Of a stretch of DNA of 64,000 nt, positions 24,728-33,914 are shown piece by piece. The translations under genes and the position numbers were made by a program. This stretch comes from an uncultured Christensenellaceae bacterium (GTDB lineage: Bacteria; Bacillota; Clostridia; Christensenellales; UBA3700), in the NCBI GenBank assembly GCA_944380275.1, contig CALWHB010000002.1, forward strand, positions 31,690 through 95,689, written 5' to 3'. The notes below the pieces were generated by a model. That model worked only from the letters and a program-made list of their open reading frames with translations, was not told the origin of the DNA and did no database searches. The first letter of the stretch is position 1. Each line of letters begins with the position of its first letter.

Positions 24728-26386
24728 ATGGCAAAAAAATATAAATCGCTCAAGGTCGTTTTTCTCGGCGGCGTTGGCGAAATAGGCAAGAATATGACCG
24801 CGATTGAGTACGGCGACAATATCCTCATTATAGATTGCGGCTGCATGTTCGGTACGTACGACACTCCGGGTGTGGATTTGATTATCCCGGATTTTTCGTA
24901 TATTGACGAGAATATCGACAAGATTAAGGGTATAGTGCTGACGCACGGACACGAGGACCATATAGGCGGCGTGCCTTATCTTGTAAAGGACAGGCTTGAA
25001 AACGTAAAGATTTACGGCAGCGACCTTACTCTCGCACTTCTTAAAAACAAATTTAAAGAACACGGCATCACTTCTCCCAAACTGGTTACGGTAAAGGGCG
25101 GCGACGTAAAGAACGTGGGCTGTTTCGACGTAGAGTTTGTAAGGGTTACGCACAGCATTTCCGGGGCATACGCGCTTTCGATAAAGACTCCTGTCGGCGT
25201 CGTGTTCCATACTGGCGACTTCAAGGTGGACCACACTCCGCTTGACGGAGAAAGCATAGACTTGCTGCGTCTTGCCGCAATAGGAGAAAAGGGCGTGAAG
25301 ATAATGCTGGGAGAGTCTACCAACGTAGAGCGTGACGGCTATACGATGAGTGAGCAGAAAGTGGGGGAAACGCTTGACAAGATTGTGTCAGCAAATACAG
25401 ACAGCCGCATCATTATCGCGACTTTCGCGTCCAACGTGAACAGGATACAGCAGATTATCAACATCTGCCAGAAGTACAACCGCAAGGTGGCTTTCAACGG
25501 CAGAAGTATGAAGAATATAAGCGAAATTGCGACCAAACTGGGCATAATGAACGCAGACAACGGCACTATCGTGGATATTGAGAAGATAGGAAAGTACGCG
25601 CCGGGAGAATTGTGCATAATCACGACCGGTTCCCAGGGCGAGCCTATGAGCGCGCTGACTCGTATGGCGTCGGGCGACGACAAAGTCAGTGTGGGAAGGC
25701 AGGACGTTGTCGTCATATCGTCATCGCCTATACCCGGCAACGAAAAAATGATATATACAGTCATCAACAATCTGTGCAAACGCGGCGCAAGGGTACTTTA
25801 CGGTTCGCTTGCAGAGCTGCACGTATCCGGACACGCATGCAAAGAAGAGTTAAAGCTCATGCAAAGGCTGATACATCCGCAGTATTTTATCCCCGTACAC
25901 GGAGAATACCGTCATCTGAAGATGCATCAGGAACTGGCTATGAAACTGGGTATGAGCGAAAGCAACATACTTATACCGGAAATCGGCGATATGGTAGAAC
26001 TCAAGCAGAAAAAACTGATAAAGACGGGCAGCGTAACCGCAGGCAACGTATACGTTGACGGGCTTGTGGACGTAGACAGTCTTGTACTTAAGGACCGTCA
26101 GCAGTTGAGCAACGACGGTTTTGTGATACTTCTCGTTACGATAGGGCTGGAAACGTCGTCGCTGCTTGCTCCTCCCGAAATAATAACGCGAGGACTTCAG
26201 ATTTCTGAAGAGCATATCGACCCCATAAAAGAGATAATATGCACGACGGTAGAAAAGACAAACTATAAGGGCGCGAAAGACAGAGGCGGGCTGAAGTCGA
26301 GCCTGCGCCGTCAGGTAGCGAGATATATTGCCGGCAAACTCAAGCAAAAGCCGATGATTCTGCCTATAATCACAGAGGTCGAGTGA
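24728..26386 (+). CDS. rnj: Ribonuclease J
   Basis: 552-residue metallo-beta-lactamase/beta-CASP RNase with 5'-3' exonuclease and endonuclease activity, central to mRNA turnover and rRNA maturation in Firmicutes. The two-metal motif THGHEDHIGG (His73, His75, Asp77, His78) is intact; the beta-CASP histidine region includes TTGSQGEPMSALTRMA and HVSGHA, followed by FIPVHGEYRHL. A C-terminal domain completes it. ACGGAGG precedes the ATG. It is the first gene of a long run ending with the cyclophilin gene, all with gaps under 40 bases or overlaps. Confidence 0.95.
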   Translation: MAKKYKSLKVVFLGGVGEIGKNMTAIEYGDNILIIDCGCMFGTYDTPGVDLIIPDFSYIDENIDKIKGIVLTHGHEDHIGGVPYLVKDRLENVKIYGSDLTLALLKNKFKEHGITSPKLVTVKGGDVKNVGCFDVEFVRVTHSISGAYALSIKTPVGVVFHTGDFKVDHTPLDGESIDLLRLAAIGEKGVKIMLGESTNVERDGYTMSEQKVGETLDKIVSANTDSRIIIATFASNVNRIQQIINICQKYNRKVAFNGRSMKNISEIATKLGIMNADNGTIVDIEKIGKYAPGELCIITTGSQGEPMSALTRMASGDDKVSVGRQDVVVISSSPIPGNEKMIYTVINNLCKRGARVLYGSLAELHVSGHACKEELKLMQRLIHPQYFIPVHGEYRHLKMHQELAMKLGMSESNILIPEIGDMVELKQKKLIKTGSVTAGNVYVDGLVDVDSLVLKDRQQLSNDGFVILLVTIGLETSSLLAPPEIITRGLQISEEHIDPIKEIICTTVEKTNYKGAKDRGGLKSSLRRQVARYIAGKLKQKPMILPIITEVE

Positions 26387-26393
26387 TGTTCGT

Positions 26394-27002
26394 ATGACAG
26401 AGTGTCAGAAAAGGCTGAGAGAACTCAGCCCGGCATATGAGGCGGTTGCGAGAGAAGAACATATCCCGGTGATAAGACCTGAAAGTCTGAAACTTCTGCT
26501 TGCGGCTGCAAAAAAGACGAAGTGCCGCAGGGTACTTGAAATAGGCACGGCGATAGGGTATTCCACTGCGTGGCTTGCCGTTGAAACTGGTGCGGCGGTG
26601 GATACGATAGAACGCGATTGCACAAGACTTGACAGGGCGAAGAAGTTCTGGCAGGAGATAGGGATTTCCGGCAGAATAAACGCTTATCTCGGCGATGCGG
26701 ACGAGCTGGTGGGAAGACTCGCAAAAGAGAATACATACGATTTTGTGTTTATCGACGCGGCAAAGAGCAGATACTCGGATTATCTCGACGCGGTATATCC
26801 TTCGCTTGAAAAGGGAGGCGCGGTATTTGCAGACAACGTGTACTATCTGGGACTCGTAAAAGGGGACGCCTATCCGCCGCATAAGCACAGGACTATCGTA
26901 ACGAATATGCGCGCCTTTCTGGCAAAAATAAACGACAAAGAAAAATTCTATACGACTGTATACGACACGGAGGACGGCACGGCAGTATGTGTGAAACTGT
27001 AA
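26394..27002 (+). CDS. trmR: tRNA 5-hydroxyuridine methyltransferase-like O-methyltransferase
   Basis: 202-residue class I SAM methyltransferase of the caffeoyl-CoA O-methyltransferase-like family. The SAM loop VLEIGTAIGYSTAWLA lies at about residue 47, an acidic VDTIERD strand at 72, and the metal/catalytic FIDAAKSRY at about 119. In B. subtilis the same family member (YrrM/TrmR) makes 5-methoxyuridine at the tRNA wobble position and is encoded beside the U32 hydroxylation proteins. Here it overlaps the U32 gene by 16 bases, which strongly favours this role over metabolite O-methylation. The ribosome-binding site is weak, consistent with translation coupled to rnj, eight bases upstream. Confidence 0.75.
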   Translation: MTECQKRLRELSPAYEAVAREEHIPVIRPESLKLLLAAAKKTKCRRVLEIGTAIGYSTAWLAVETGAAVDTIERDCTRLDRAKKFWQEIGISGRINAYLGDADELVGRLAKENTYDFVFIDAAKSRYSDYLDAVYPSLEKGGAVFADNVYYLGLVKGDAYPPHKHRTIVTNMRAFLAKINDKEKFYTTVYDTEDGTAVCVKL

Positions 27003-28216
27003 AAACAGAACTTCTCGCTCCCGCAGGGGACTTTGACAAACTCAGGACGGCTCTGCATTTCGGCGCGGACGCGGTTTACGTCGGAGGCAACGAGTTCTCT
27101 CTGAGAGCAAACGCGAAGAATTTTACGGACGAACAGCTCAGAGAGGCTTGCCGTTATGTCAGGGAGAGAGGAAAAAAGATATACGTCGCGGTAAACGTAT
27201 TTGCAAAAAACGACGACTTTGACAGACTTCCGGGATATTTGAAATTTTTGCAGGACGCAGGTGTTCACGGCATTATCGCAACTGACCCCGGAGTGATAGA
27301 GTTTTGTAAAAAATACGCGCCCGTGTTGGAGATTCATATTTCCACTCAGGCGAACACGACGAATAAATACGCCGCGAAATTCTGGGCTGACCAGGGTGCG
27401 AAACGCATTGTCCTTGCCAGGGAAACGACGCTTGAAGAAATAAAGGAGATAAGAGATTATCTTCCATCCGACGTGCAGATAGAGTCTTTTGTACACGGTG
27501 CAATGTGCATTTCGTACAGCGGCAGATGTCTGCTTTCAGCCGTGCTTGCCGGCAGGAGCGGCAACAGAGGTGACTGCGTTCAGGCGTGTCGCTGGGAGTA
27601 CGAGATTACAGAGAAAAACCGCAAGGGGGAGCGACTGCCTGTTTTCGAGGACGACAGGGGGACTTACATACTCAACAGCAAAGACCTGAATATGCTTGCG
27701 CATATAGGAGAGCTGATTGAAAGCGGAGTTTATTCCTTCAAGATAGAAGGCAGGATGAAGTCGCAGTATTACGTTGCAAGCGTCGTGAACGCATACCGCA
27801 AGGCAATCGACGGCTTTACTGCGGATAACAATTATAAAGTGCCTGAGCTTTTGCTTGCGGAACTTGAAAAGAACAGCCACCGCGACTATACGACCGGATT
27901 TTATTACGGTGAGAAAGACAGCGTTTGCACTTCGACTTCTCAGCCGAAATGCGGTTATGAATTTACCGCGCTGGTCAAAGGATACGACGAGGAAAAAGGT
28001 GCGATTGTCGTTGAAATGAGAAACCGCTTTGCGGTGGGCGACGAACTTGAAGTGCTTTCGCCTGACGACGATTGTTTCGGCAAGACGATAAAAATAAAAG
28101 AGATGTTTGACGAAAGCGGTGTGCCGATTACGGACGCAAAGCTGGTGCAGCAGACGGTCTATATACCCTCTGATTGCAGGGCGGGCAAGGACGATATATT
28201 GAGAAAGAAGGTGTAA
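26987..28216 (+). CDS. trhP: U32 family protein, probable tRNA wobble-uridine hydroxylation protein
   Basis: 409-residue peptidase-U32-family protein. It shows the family signature ESFVHGAMCISYSGRCLLSA near residue 170, a CVQACRWEY cysteine pair and an N-terminal TIM-barrel start ELLAPAGDFDKLRTALHFGADAVYVGG. Despite the old name, members TrhP/RlhA act in prephenate-dependent RNA hydroxylation, and cysteines of the signature probably bind an iron-sulfur cluster. Adjacency to the TrmR-like methyltransferase mirrors the B. subtilis yrrMNO order and points to 5-hydroxyuridine formation in tRNA. B. subtilis has two consecutive U32 genes; only one is present here. The 16-base overlap with trmR suggests coupled translation. 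Confidence 0.8.
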   Translation: MCETVKTELLAPAGDFDKLRTALHFGADAVYVGGNEFSLRANAKNFTDEQLREACRYVRERGKKIYVAVNVFAKNDDFDRLPGYLKFLQDAGVHGIIATDPGVIEFCKKYAPVLEIHISTQANTTNKYAAKFWADQGAKRIVLARETTLEEIKEIRDYLPSDVQIESFVHGAMCISYSGRCLLSAVLAGRSGNRGDCVQACRWEYEITEKNRKGERLPVFEDDRGTYILNSKDLNMLAHIGELIESGVYSFKIEGRMKSQYYVASVVNAYRKAIDGFTADNNYKVPELLLAELEKNSHRDYTTGFYYGEKDSVCTSTSQPKCGYEFTALVKGYDEEKGAIVVEMRNRFAVGDELEVLSPDDDCFGKTIKIKEMFDESGVPITDAKLVQQTVYIPSDCRAGKDDILRKKV

Positions 28217-28217
28217 C

Positions 28218-29474
28218 ATGAAAAAAACCGTTGTTATTTTGTATACGAAAGGCATGTACGATACAGTTGCGCGCGACATATACAACTATATGACAAAAAG
28301 GTATGCCGATTGCGACGTGGTAGCGATAGACGAGGACAGGTACAGCAATCTGTATTCAGCGCAGTTTGTCAGAAACACTTACATCTTTACCGCACGCAAT
28401 ATGGCGTGGTTCAACCGTTTAGCGGTAAGTATACGCGAAAAATTTCTGCCTAAAAAGATAGACAAGACAGTAAAACCTTATGAGAATAAAGAACTCAAAG
28501 AGGAAAACCCGACGAGAAATTACCGCCAGAAATTCCATAAGGTAGACAATATCTTTATGCGTTTCAATCCCGAAGTCGTAATTTGTCTTTCGCCTAAGGC
28601 ACACAACAAAGCGATACTGGCAAAGCAGAGACTTGCTATGGACGACGTGAAAGTGTATGCGATGATTACCGATTTTTCTCTCAATAAAGCTTTCATAAAT
28701 TATCAGAGCGACGGATATTTTGTGCAGAACGAAGTAATAAAACAAGCTCTGATAGCAAATAAGGTGGACGAAGAAAAGATAAAAGTTTGCGGTACGGTAA
28801 TAGACGAGGAGAGGCTTACGAAAGTAACCCGTGCCGAAGGCCGCGAAAAGATTGGCATAAAAAACGATTTGCCCACGGTTACGATAAGCGGAGGAAGATA
28901 CGGCGTGAGCTATGTGAAAGACACCTTTGACACTCTTGCTCCTTATACGGACAGACTCAACCTCGTGGTGCTGACGGGCGGCAGCGCGTCGATAGAAAAA
29001 TTTGTTTTGACATACTGCAAGGCGAAGAATTACAAAGAGAATATTTTTATGATTAAAGGCAAGGCTGACATGAACGCCGTTTATGCGGTAACAGACGTAA
29101 TTGTATGTTCTCCGACGACGGTAACGATGTATGAGATTTTTGCAAAAAATATCCCGTGCGTGTTGATTAGAAGTCTTAACAACAATGAAAGAGGCAATCA
29201 TACCTTCCTTGCCGAAGAGCAGCTTGCAATGCGCGGAGGAAAGGACGAACAGCTTGCCACGGCAGTTCTCGGATTTATAAACAACAACAATATAAAACAG
29301 GAATACCTTTACAATCAGCGCAAGTTTTTCGACGCGGGAGCGATAGAAGGATTCACAAAGGAGATATACAGAGAAAGTTGCATCATAAACAAAGAGAGAG
29401 AGGATGCAAAAGCCGAAAAATCGCAGAAGGAAAGCGAAAGCGTACCCGTGCCTCTCGCGGACGAGGAGAAGTGA
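28218..29474 (+). CDS. GT-B glycosyltransferase, MGDG synthase/MurG-like
   Basis: 418 residues in two Rossmann-like halves. The first contains FNPEVVICLSPKAHNKAIL, YAMITDFSLNKAFINYQSDGYFVQNEVIKQALIANKV, closely following the pattern of diacylglycerol glucosyltransferases (UgtP) and MGDG synthases. The second half holds the nucleotide-sugar region VTISGGRYGV, IKGKADMNAVYAVTDVIVCSPTTVTMYE. The lipid acceptor is therefore likely diacylglycerol or another membrane lipid, with UDP-sugar donor; not proved. The usual N-terminal GGGH-type loop is not seen. The last 30 residues are charged and low complexity. AAGGTG precedes the ATG; one base separates it from the U32 gene. Confidence 0.7.
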   Translation: MKKTVVILYTKGMYDTVARDIYNYMTKRYADCDVVAIDEDRYSNLYSAQFVRNTYIFTARNMAWFNRLAVSIREKFLPKKIDKTVKPYENKELKEENPTRNYRQKFHKVDNIFMRFNPEVVICLSPKAHNKAILAKQRLAMDDVKVYAMITDFSLNKAFINYQSDGYFVQNEVIKQALIANKVDEEKIKVCGTVIDEERLTKVTRAEGREKIGIKNDLPTVTISGGRYGVSYVKDTFDTLAPYTDRLNLVVLTGGSASIEKFVLTYCKAKNYKENIFMIKGKADMNAVYAVTDVIVCSPTTVTMYEIFAKNIPCVLIRSLNNNERGNHTFLAEEQLAMRGGKDEQLATAVLGFINNNNIKQEYLYNQRKFFDAGAIEGFTKEIYRESCIINKEREDAKAEKSQKESESVPVPLADEEK

Positions 29475-29475
29475 A

Positions 29476-29763
29476 ATGGTCAAACACGTTGTTATGTACA
29501 AACTCAGAGAGGACTGTAAGGACAAGGCAGAAGAGCTTATGGGAAAGTTTCTTTCAATGAGAGGAAAGATAGAAGGGCTTACCGACGTCTGTACAGGCAG
29601 GGATTTTAAGAGAGAGGGCAGGAGTTACGACGTTGCGCTGATAAGCACGCTCGAAAGCAGAACTGCGCTTGAAAATTACGCCGTTCATCCCGTGCATCTT
29701 CCGATACTCGCTTACGCAAAAACGATAGTTGAAAAATCGCACAGCGTGGATTTTGAGATTTAA
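29476..29763 (+). CDS. Dabb (stress-responsive A/B barrel) domain protein
   Basis: 95 residues starting MVKHVVMYKLRED, the typical Dabb opening, with ALENYAVHPVHLPI, the HPxH segment seen in this dimeric ferredoxin-like fold. Members have diverse or unknown functions, some binding hydrophobic ligands. The start at 29476 has GAGGAG and follows the previous stop by one base. Confidence 0.85.
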   Translation: MVKHVVMYKLREDCKDKAEELMGKFLSMRGKIEGLTDVCTGRDFKREGRSYDVALISTLESRTALENYAVHPVHLPILAYAKTIVEKSHSVDFEI

Positions 29764-29802
29764 TTTCCGGCAATTTGAATCTTAAGGAAACAAGGAGAAT
29801 AT

Positions 29803-30297
29803 ATGAAAATTGTTATAAAACTTAAAGACGGCAGACAGATGAAAGCAACTCTTGACGAAAAAGCCGCACCGATTACCGTAAGCAACTTCTGCAAACTGAT
29901 TGACGAGAAGTTTTTTGACGGACTTATCTTTCACCGCGTAATTCCCGGATTTATGATTCAGGGCGGAGGCATGAACGCTCAGATGAGAGAAAAGAGGGCT
30001 AAGTCGATAAAAGGGGAATTTGCCTCCAACGGCATAAAAAACAATATTTCGCACGTGCCGGGAGTGCTTTCTATGGCACGTACTCAGGTAAAAGACAGCG
30101 CAAGTTCACAGTTTTTCATCTGCGTTGCAGACTGCACCTTTCTGGACGGAGAGTATGCCGCTTTCGGCAAACTGGATGACGAAGACAGCCTTGCAACTGC
30201 TATATCCTTATCAGAGGTAAAGACAGGAAGATACGGTTATTTCGACGACGTTCCGCTTGAACCGATAGAGATAGAAACAATAGAGAAAATAGGCTGA
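29803..30297 (+). CDS. ppiB: Cyclophilin-type peptidyl-prolyl cis-trans isomerase
   Basis: 164-residue cytosolic cyclophilin. The catalytic motif FHRVIPGFMIQGG is at residues 43-55, and SSQFFIC matches the substrate-binding region. No signal peptide. AAGGAGAA precedes the ATG. It is the last gene of the rnj operon; the hairpin at 30494 would end the transcript. Confidence 0.93.
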   Translation: MKIVIKLKDGRQMKATLDEKAAPITVSNFCKLIDEKFFDGLIFHRVIPGFMIQGGGMNAQMREKRAKSIKGEFASNGIKNNISHVPGVLSMARTQVKDSASSQFFICVADCTFLDGEYAAFGKLDDEDSLATAISLSEVKTGRYGYFDDVPLEPIEIETIEKIG

Positions 30298-30493
30298 CAC
30301 AAAACATAAAGGCGTTACGAAAAGAGGCGACTGCAAAGCAAGGATTTGCCGCGGAATATAGCGTGAAGTATTGCTGGGTAAAAGCTGACGGCAAATTTCA
30401 GCAAAACATAAAAATCTGAGTGTTCGTATTTGTCTTAAGTGAAGTTTGTCTGCCATAAATTGACAACGATTTAAAGGCGCAAAACGCACAGCT

Positions 30494-30536
30494 CGTCGCA
30501 TACTACAGTTATGGAGTATGCGGCGATTTTTGTTTT
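30494..30536 (+). terminator. Terminator after the cyclophilin gene, overlapping the next start codon
   Basis: CGTCGCATACT (30494-30504) pairs with AGTATGCGGCG (30515-30525) with one G-T wobble, followed by ATTTTTGTTTTATTT. The ATG at 30511 of the next frame sits in the loop. Confidence 0.75.
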
Positions 30537-31086
30537 ATTTATACTTACCGCAGCTGCTGCAATGCGGCTTGCCACAAACGGAAAAGGAGGGAAAGAAGTA
30601 GTTTTTCTCGTCGTCTTTTTCGCTTTGCTTTGCGTCGAACCGTGGGGGAGTAAAGTGAAAATCGCGCCTTCGGTTATTCTTCTTTCGGTTGCAGGGATTG
30701 TTCATGTCATTAAAAGCCGCGACGTTCAGATTGCTCTCTGTACGCTCTGCGTATCGGCTGCGACGGTGAGCGCGGCAGGAAGTACTGCGGCGTCAGCAGG
30801 ATTGTCCTGGGTTACCGTGGGGTGCGTCGCTCTGTGTGCGTTGGTATGCAAAGGGGCGCGTGCAGGCACGGTATACGCGCTGGGAGTAACTGCGGGAGAG
30901 GTATGTCTGTTATTGAGCGACATAAATACGACGTTTTATCTTGACTTGTTTACTGTACAGACGGCATATGCGGCAGTCGTATGCGCCGTCGTTGCACGGT
31001 TTTTTGCAAAGATTTCAGAATTTTGTTGCGGTGTCGGGAGCGACGGCAATCGCAAATGTTTAAACCGCCCTTTGGTTATGCGGTAA
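30511..31086 (+). CDS. Predicted polytopic membrane protein of unknown function
   Basis: A 191-codon frame rich in Ala, Val, Cys and Leu with about five or six hydrophobic segments (near residues 3-18, 29-42, 51-66, 72-90, 95-112, 117-150). No family is recognised. There is no ribosome-binding site and the first ATG lies in the loop of a strong terminator hairpin. Translation may start at an internal codon such as Met18 (30562), or the gene may be decayed. The frame's length and membrane-like pattern argue that it is or was coding. Treat the start as unknown. Confidence 0.45.
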   Translation: MEYAAIFVLFILTAAAAMRLATNGKGGKEVVFLVVFFALLCVEPWGSKVKIAPSVILLSVAGIVHVIKSRDVQIALCTLCVSAATVSAAGSTAASAGLSWVTVGCVALCALVCKGARAGTVYALGVTAGEVCLLLSDINTTFYLDLFTVQTAYAAVVCAVVARFFAKISEFCCGVGSDGNRKCLNRPLVMR

Positions 31087-31126
31087 TAGTGATTTTGAGC
31101 CGCTGAGTTTATTTGCGCGCGCTTAC

Positions 31127-31155
31127 TTTACTTTATTGCGCGGATATTATATAAT
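31127..31155 (+). promoter_or_regulatory. Promoter of the DUF512-der operon
   Basis: TTTACT (31127-31132), 17 bases, TATAAT (31150-31155). Confidence 0.6.
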
Positions 31156-31184
31156 TTTACAGTAAATACGCTTTAGGAGTCGTT

Positions 31185-32480
31185 ATGCCAAAAATCGTAA
31201 AAGTTGACAAAGACGGCGTCGCGGCAGAACTCGGTTTCGAGGTCGGCGACGAAATACTCGGATTCGACGGTCATCCGTACGAAGACGTACTTGACTATAT
31301 TTTTTACGACGGCGCGGAAAAATTTGTAATAAACGCCCGTACCAAGGACGGCGAAACCGTGGATTGCGAAGTGGAAAAGTTGCCTGAAGAGAGCATAGGC
31401 GTTGAGTTTGACGACGAGAGGCAGCTTGTGCCTATACATTGCAGAAACAAGTGTATATTCTGTTTCGTTGACCAGCTCCCCGCAGGCATGAGAGATACTC
31501 TTTACGTAAAAGACGACGATTACAGGCTTTCTTTCGTCAGCGGCAATTACGTTACGCTGACAAACGTGTTCGACAAAGAAATGGAGAGAATTTTAAGACT
31601 ACATCTCAGTCCGCTATATATTTCGGTACATTGTTACGACAAAAAGCGCAAGACTGAAATGATTGCCAACCCGGAGGGCGCGAAACTGTTTGAAAAGATG
31701 CAGCTGCTTGCCGCTCACGGAATAGTGATGCATACGCAGATTGTACTTTGCAAAGGCGTGAACGACAAAGAGATTTTGCGCGAAACTCTTGAAGAACTGG
31801 CAAAACTGCGCCCTCAGGTGGCGTCTGTCGCGATAGTTCCGGTAGGGCTTACCGGACACAGAGAAAAGCTGAAAAAGCTGGACGCGATAGACAGAGATAC
31901 AGCAAGAGAAGTGATAGAGATGACTCAGGCTTTCGATAAGGCGCAGGGAGGAGGTTTTGCTTACTGTTCGGACGAATTTTATCTGAAGGCGCAACTTCCT
32001 TTGCCCTCTTTCGAGAGTTACGGCGACTTTTCCCAGATAGAAAACGGAGTGGGACTTGTCAGAGCTTTTGAAAGAGAAGTAGAAGAAAGCCTTAAGGATT
32101 TGCCCGTTTCTCAGAGCGAGGGGAGTGTCGCTTTCATTACCGGGCAGTCTTTCAAAGGCGAACTCAAAAAATGCCTTGACAAAGTAAGCGCGTATTTTCC
32201 GCGTTGCAGATTCAGGATTGTAGACATATACAACGACTATTTCGGCAGGAGCATAACCGTCGCGGGGCTGATTACCGCGACCGACATAATCGCTCAGGCA
32301 AAGGATTTGCCGTCTTACACGGTGATTCCTTCCACTATGCTGAGAGAGTTTACGCATACTTTTCTTGACGGTATAAGCGTCGAAGAACTTGAAAGAAAAC
32401 TAAACACAAAAATAATAGTAAGCGCGTCGGGCGCAGACCTTGTACGCGCGGCAAAGGAGGCTACGGGACAATGCAGGTAA
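31185..32480 (+). CDS. DUF512 protein: PDZ-like plus radical-SAM-like domain
   Basis: 431 residues. A PDZ-like start (GVAAELGFEVGDEILGFDG), then CRNKCIFCFVDQLP, a CxxxCxxC cluster motif of the radical SAM type at about residues 86-93, then the DUF512 C-terminal region with ITGQSF and the VPNTMLR-like VIPSTMLR. The function of this widely conserved clostridial family is not established. It overlaps der by ten bases, a conserved linkage suggesting a connection to ribosome assembly or RNA modification; that is inference. AGGAG precedes the ATG. Confidence 0.88.
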   Translation: MPKIVKVDKDGVAAELGFEVGDEILGFDGHPYEDVLDYIFYDGAEKFVINARTKDGETVDCEVEKLPEESIGVEFDDERQLVPIHCRNKCIFCFVDQLPAGMRDTLYVKDDDYRLSFVSGNYVTLTNVFDKEMERILRLHLSPLYISVHCYDKKRKTEMIANPEGAKLFEKMQLLAAHGIVMHTQIVLCKGVNDKEILRETLEELAKLRPQVASVAIVPVGLTGHREKLKKLDAIDRDTAREVIEMTQAFDKAQGGGFAYCSDEFYLKAQLPLPSFESYGDFSQIENGVGLVRAFEREVEESLKDLPVSQSEGSVAFITGQSFKGELKKCLDKVSAYFPRCRFRIVDIYNDYFGRSITVAGLITATDIIAQAKDLPSYTVIPSTMLREFTHTFLDGISVEELERKLNTKIIVSASGADLVRAAKEATGQCR

Positions 32481-33799
32481 AACCTTTGGTTGCCATCGTG
32501 GGCAGACCCAACGTGGGCAAATCCACGCTTTTCAATAAAATAGTAGGCAAGCGCATCTCCATCGTCGAGGATTACGAGGGAGTTACGCGTGACCGTCTTT
32601 ACTGCGATACAGAGTGGTGCGGATACGCCTTTACTCTTATTGATACGGGCGGACTTGACGTAAAGAGCGAGGACGAAATGTGGTCGCACATACGCCGTCA
32701 GGCGCAGGTGGCGGTCGACATCGCCAACGCGATTATATTCGTCGTGGACGGAAAGGGAGGACTGACTTCCAACGATATAGAAGTCGCGTCCTTTCTGAGA
32801 AAGAGCAAAAAGCCCGTAGTTCTTGCCGTAAACAAACTGGACAATTACGAGGAAGACAGGATATACGATTTTTACAATCTCGGCATAGGCGACCCCGTGG
32901 GGGTTTCTGCAGAGCAGGGGCTTGGCATAGGCGACCTTCTCGACGAGGTGGTAAAGCATATAGAAAAAACGCCGGCAGAAACAGACCCGGAAGTTCTCAA
33001 TGTCGCCATTGTCGGCAAACCTAATGCAGGCAAATCGTCCGTTACCAACAAGATACTGGGATACGAGCGCGTTATAGTCAGCGACGTTGCCGGTACGACG
33101 CGCGACGCGATAGACACAGCTTTTGAGTGGAAAGGACAAAAATTCAATATCATCGATACGGCGGGCATAAGAAAAAAGTCGAGCGTGGACGAGGGAGTCG
33201 AACAGTACAGCGTCATACGTTCTCTTGCGGCTATAAGACGCGCGGACATCGTGCTTGTTGTTATAGACGCAAAAGAAGGAATATCGGAGCAGGACGTAAA
33301 GATTTGCGGATACGTTCACGAACAGGGCAAGCCTTCGGTAATCGTAATGAACAAGTGGGACCTTGTAGAAAAGGACACTCATACGGTAAATACCTTCAAT
33401 AAAAAGCTGGAGGGAGAACTCAAATTCATGTCGTATTTCGTGCCTGTATACGTATCTGCAAAGACGGGGCAGAGAGTTGAAAAACTTCTCGCAACGGCTA
33501 TGGAAGTATATGGTGAATCAAGCAAGCGCGTTGCGACGGGAGTACTCAACGACATAATAAGAGAGGCTGTGCTTGCCAACGAGCCGCCTACTTTCAACGG
33601 CAAAAAGCTGAAGATATATTACGTTACGCAGACGTCGACCAATCCGCCAGTATTCGTGTTCTTCGTAAACGACGACAAACTGCTCAATTTCAGCTATCGC
33701 AGATATCTGAATAATGCGCTCAGAAATGCGTTTACTTTCAAAGGCACTCCGATAAAACTTGAGATGAGGAGCAAGGACTCAAAGGATTACGAAATGTAA
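32471..33799 (+). CDS. der: Ribosome biogenesis GTPase Der
   Basis: 442-residue protein with two consecutive GTPase domains: GRPNVGKST at residues 11-19 with DTGG, and a second P-loop GKPNAGKSS near 180 with DTAG; NKxD motifs NKLD and NKWD are both present. A KH-like domain ends the protein (about 350-442). Der is essential for 50S subunit maturation. GGAGG lies ten bases before the ATG inside the end of the DUF512 gene. Confidence 0.96.
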   Translation: MQVKPLVAIVGRPNVGKSTLFNKIVGKRISIVEDYEGVTRDRLYCDTEWCGYAFTLIDTGGLDVKSEDEMWSHIRRQAQVAVDIANAIIFVVDGKGGLTSNDIEVASFLRKSKKPVVLAVNKLDNYEEDRIYDFYNLGIGDPVGVSAEQGLGIGDLLDEVVKHIEKTPAETDPEVLNVAIVGKPNAGKSSVTNKILGYERVIVSDVAGTTRDAIDTAFEWKGQKFNIIDTAGIRKKSSVDEGVEQYSVIRSLAAIRRADIVLVVIDAKEGISEQDVKICGYVHEQGKPSVIVMNKWDLVEKDTHTVNTFNKKLEGELKFMSYFVPVYVSAKTGQRVEKLLATAMEVYGESSKRVATGVLNDIIREAVLANEPPTFNGKKLKIYYVTQTSTNPPVFVFFVNDDKLLNFSYRRYLNNALRNAFTFKGTPIKLEMRSKDSKDYEM

Positions 33800-33820
33800 T
33801 TCTCAACGTGTGCGTTTTAC

Positions 33821-33849
33821 TTGATACTGCGCGCGCGTTGTGGTAAAAT
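33821..33849 (+). promoter_or_regulatory. Promoter of the aminotransferase-yfcE-hydrogenase operon
   Basis: TTGATA (33821-33826), 17 bases, TAAAAT (33844-33849). Confidence 0.6.
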
Positions 33850-33914
33850 GTAGCGCGGAAGGCAAAGCGGCTTTCCCTGAAAAGGATAACAATTTTTCAT
33901 ATACAGAGGTCTTT

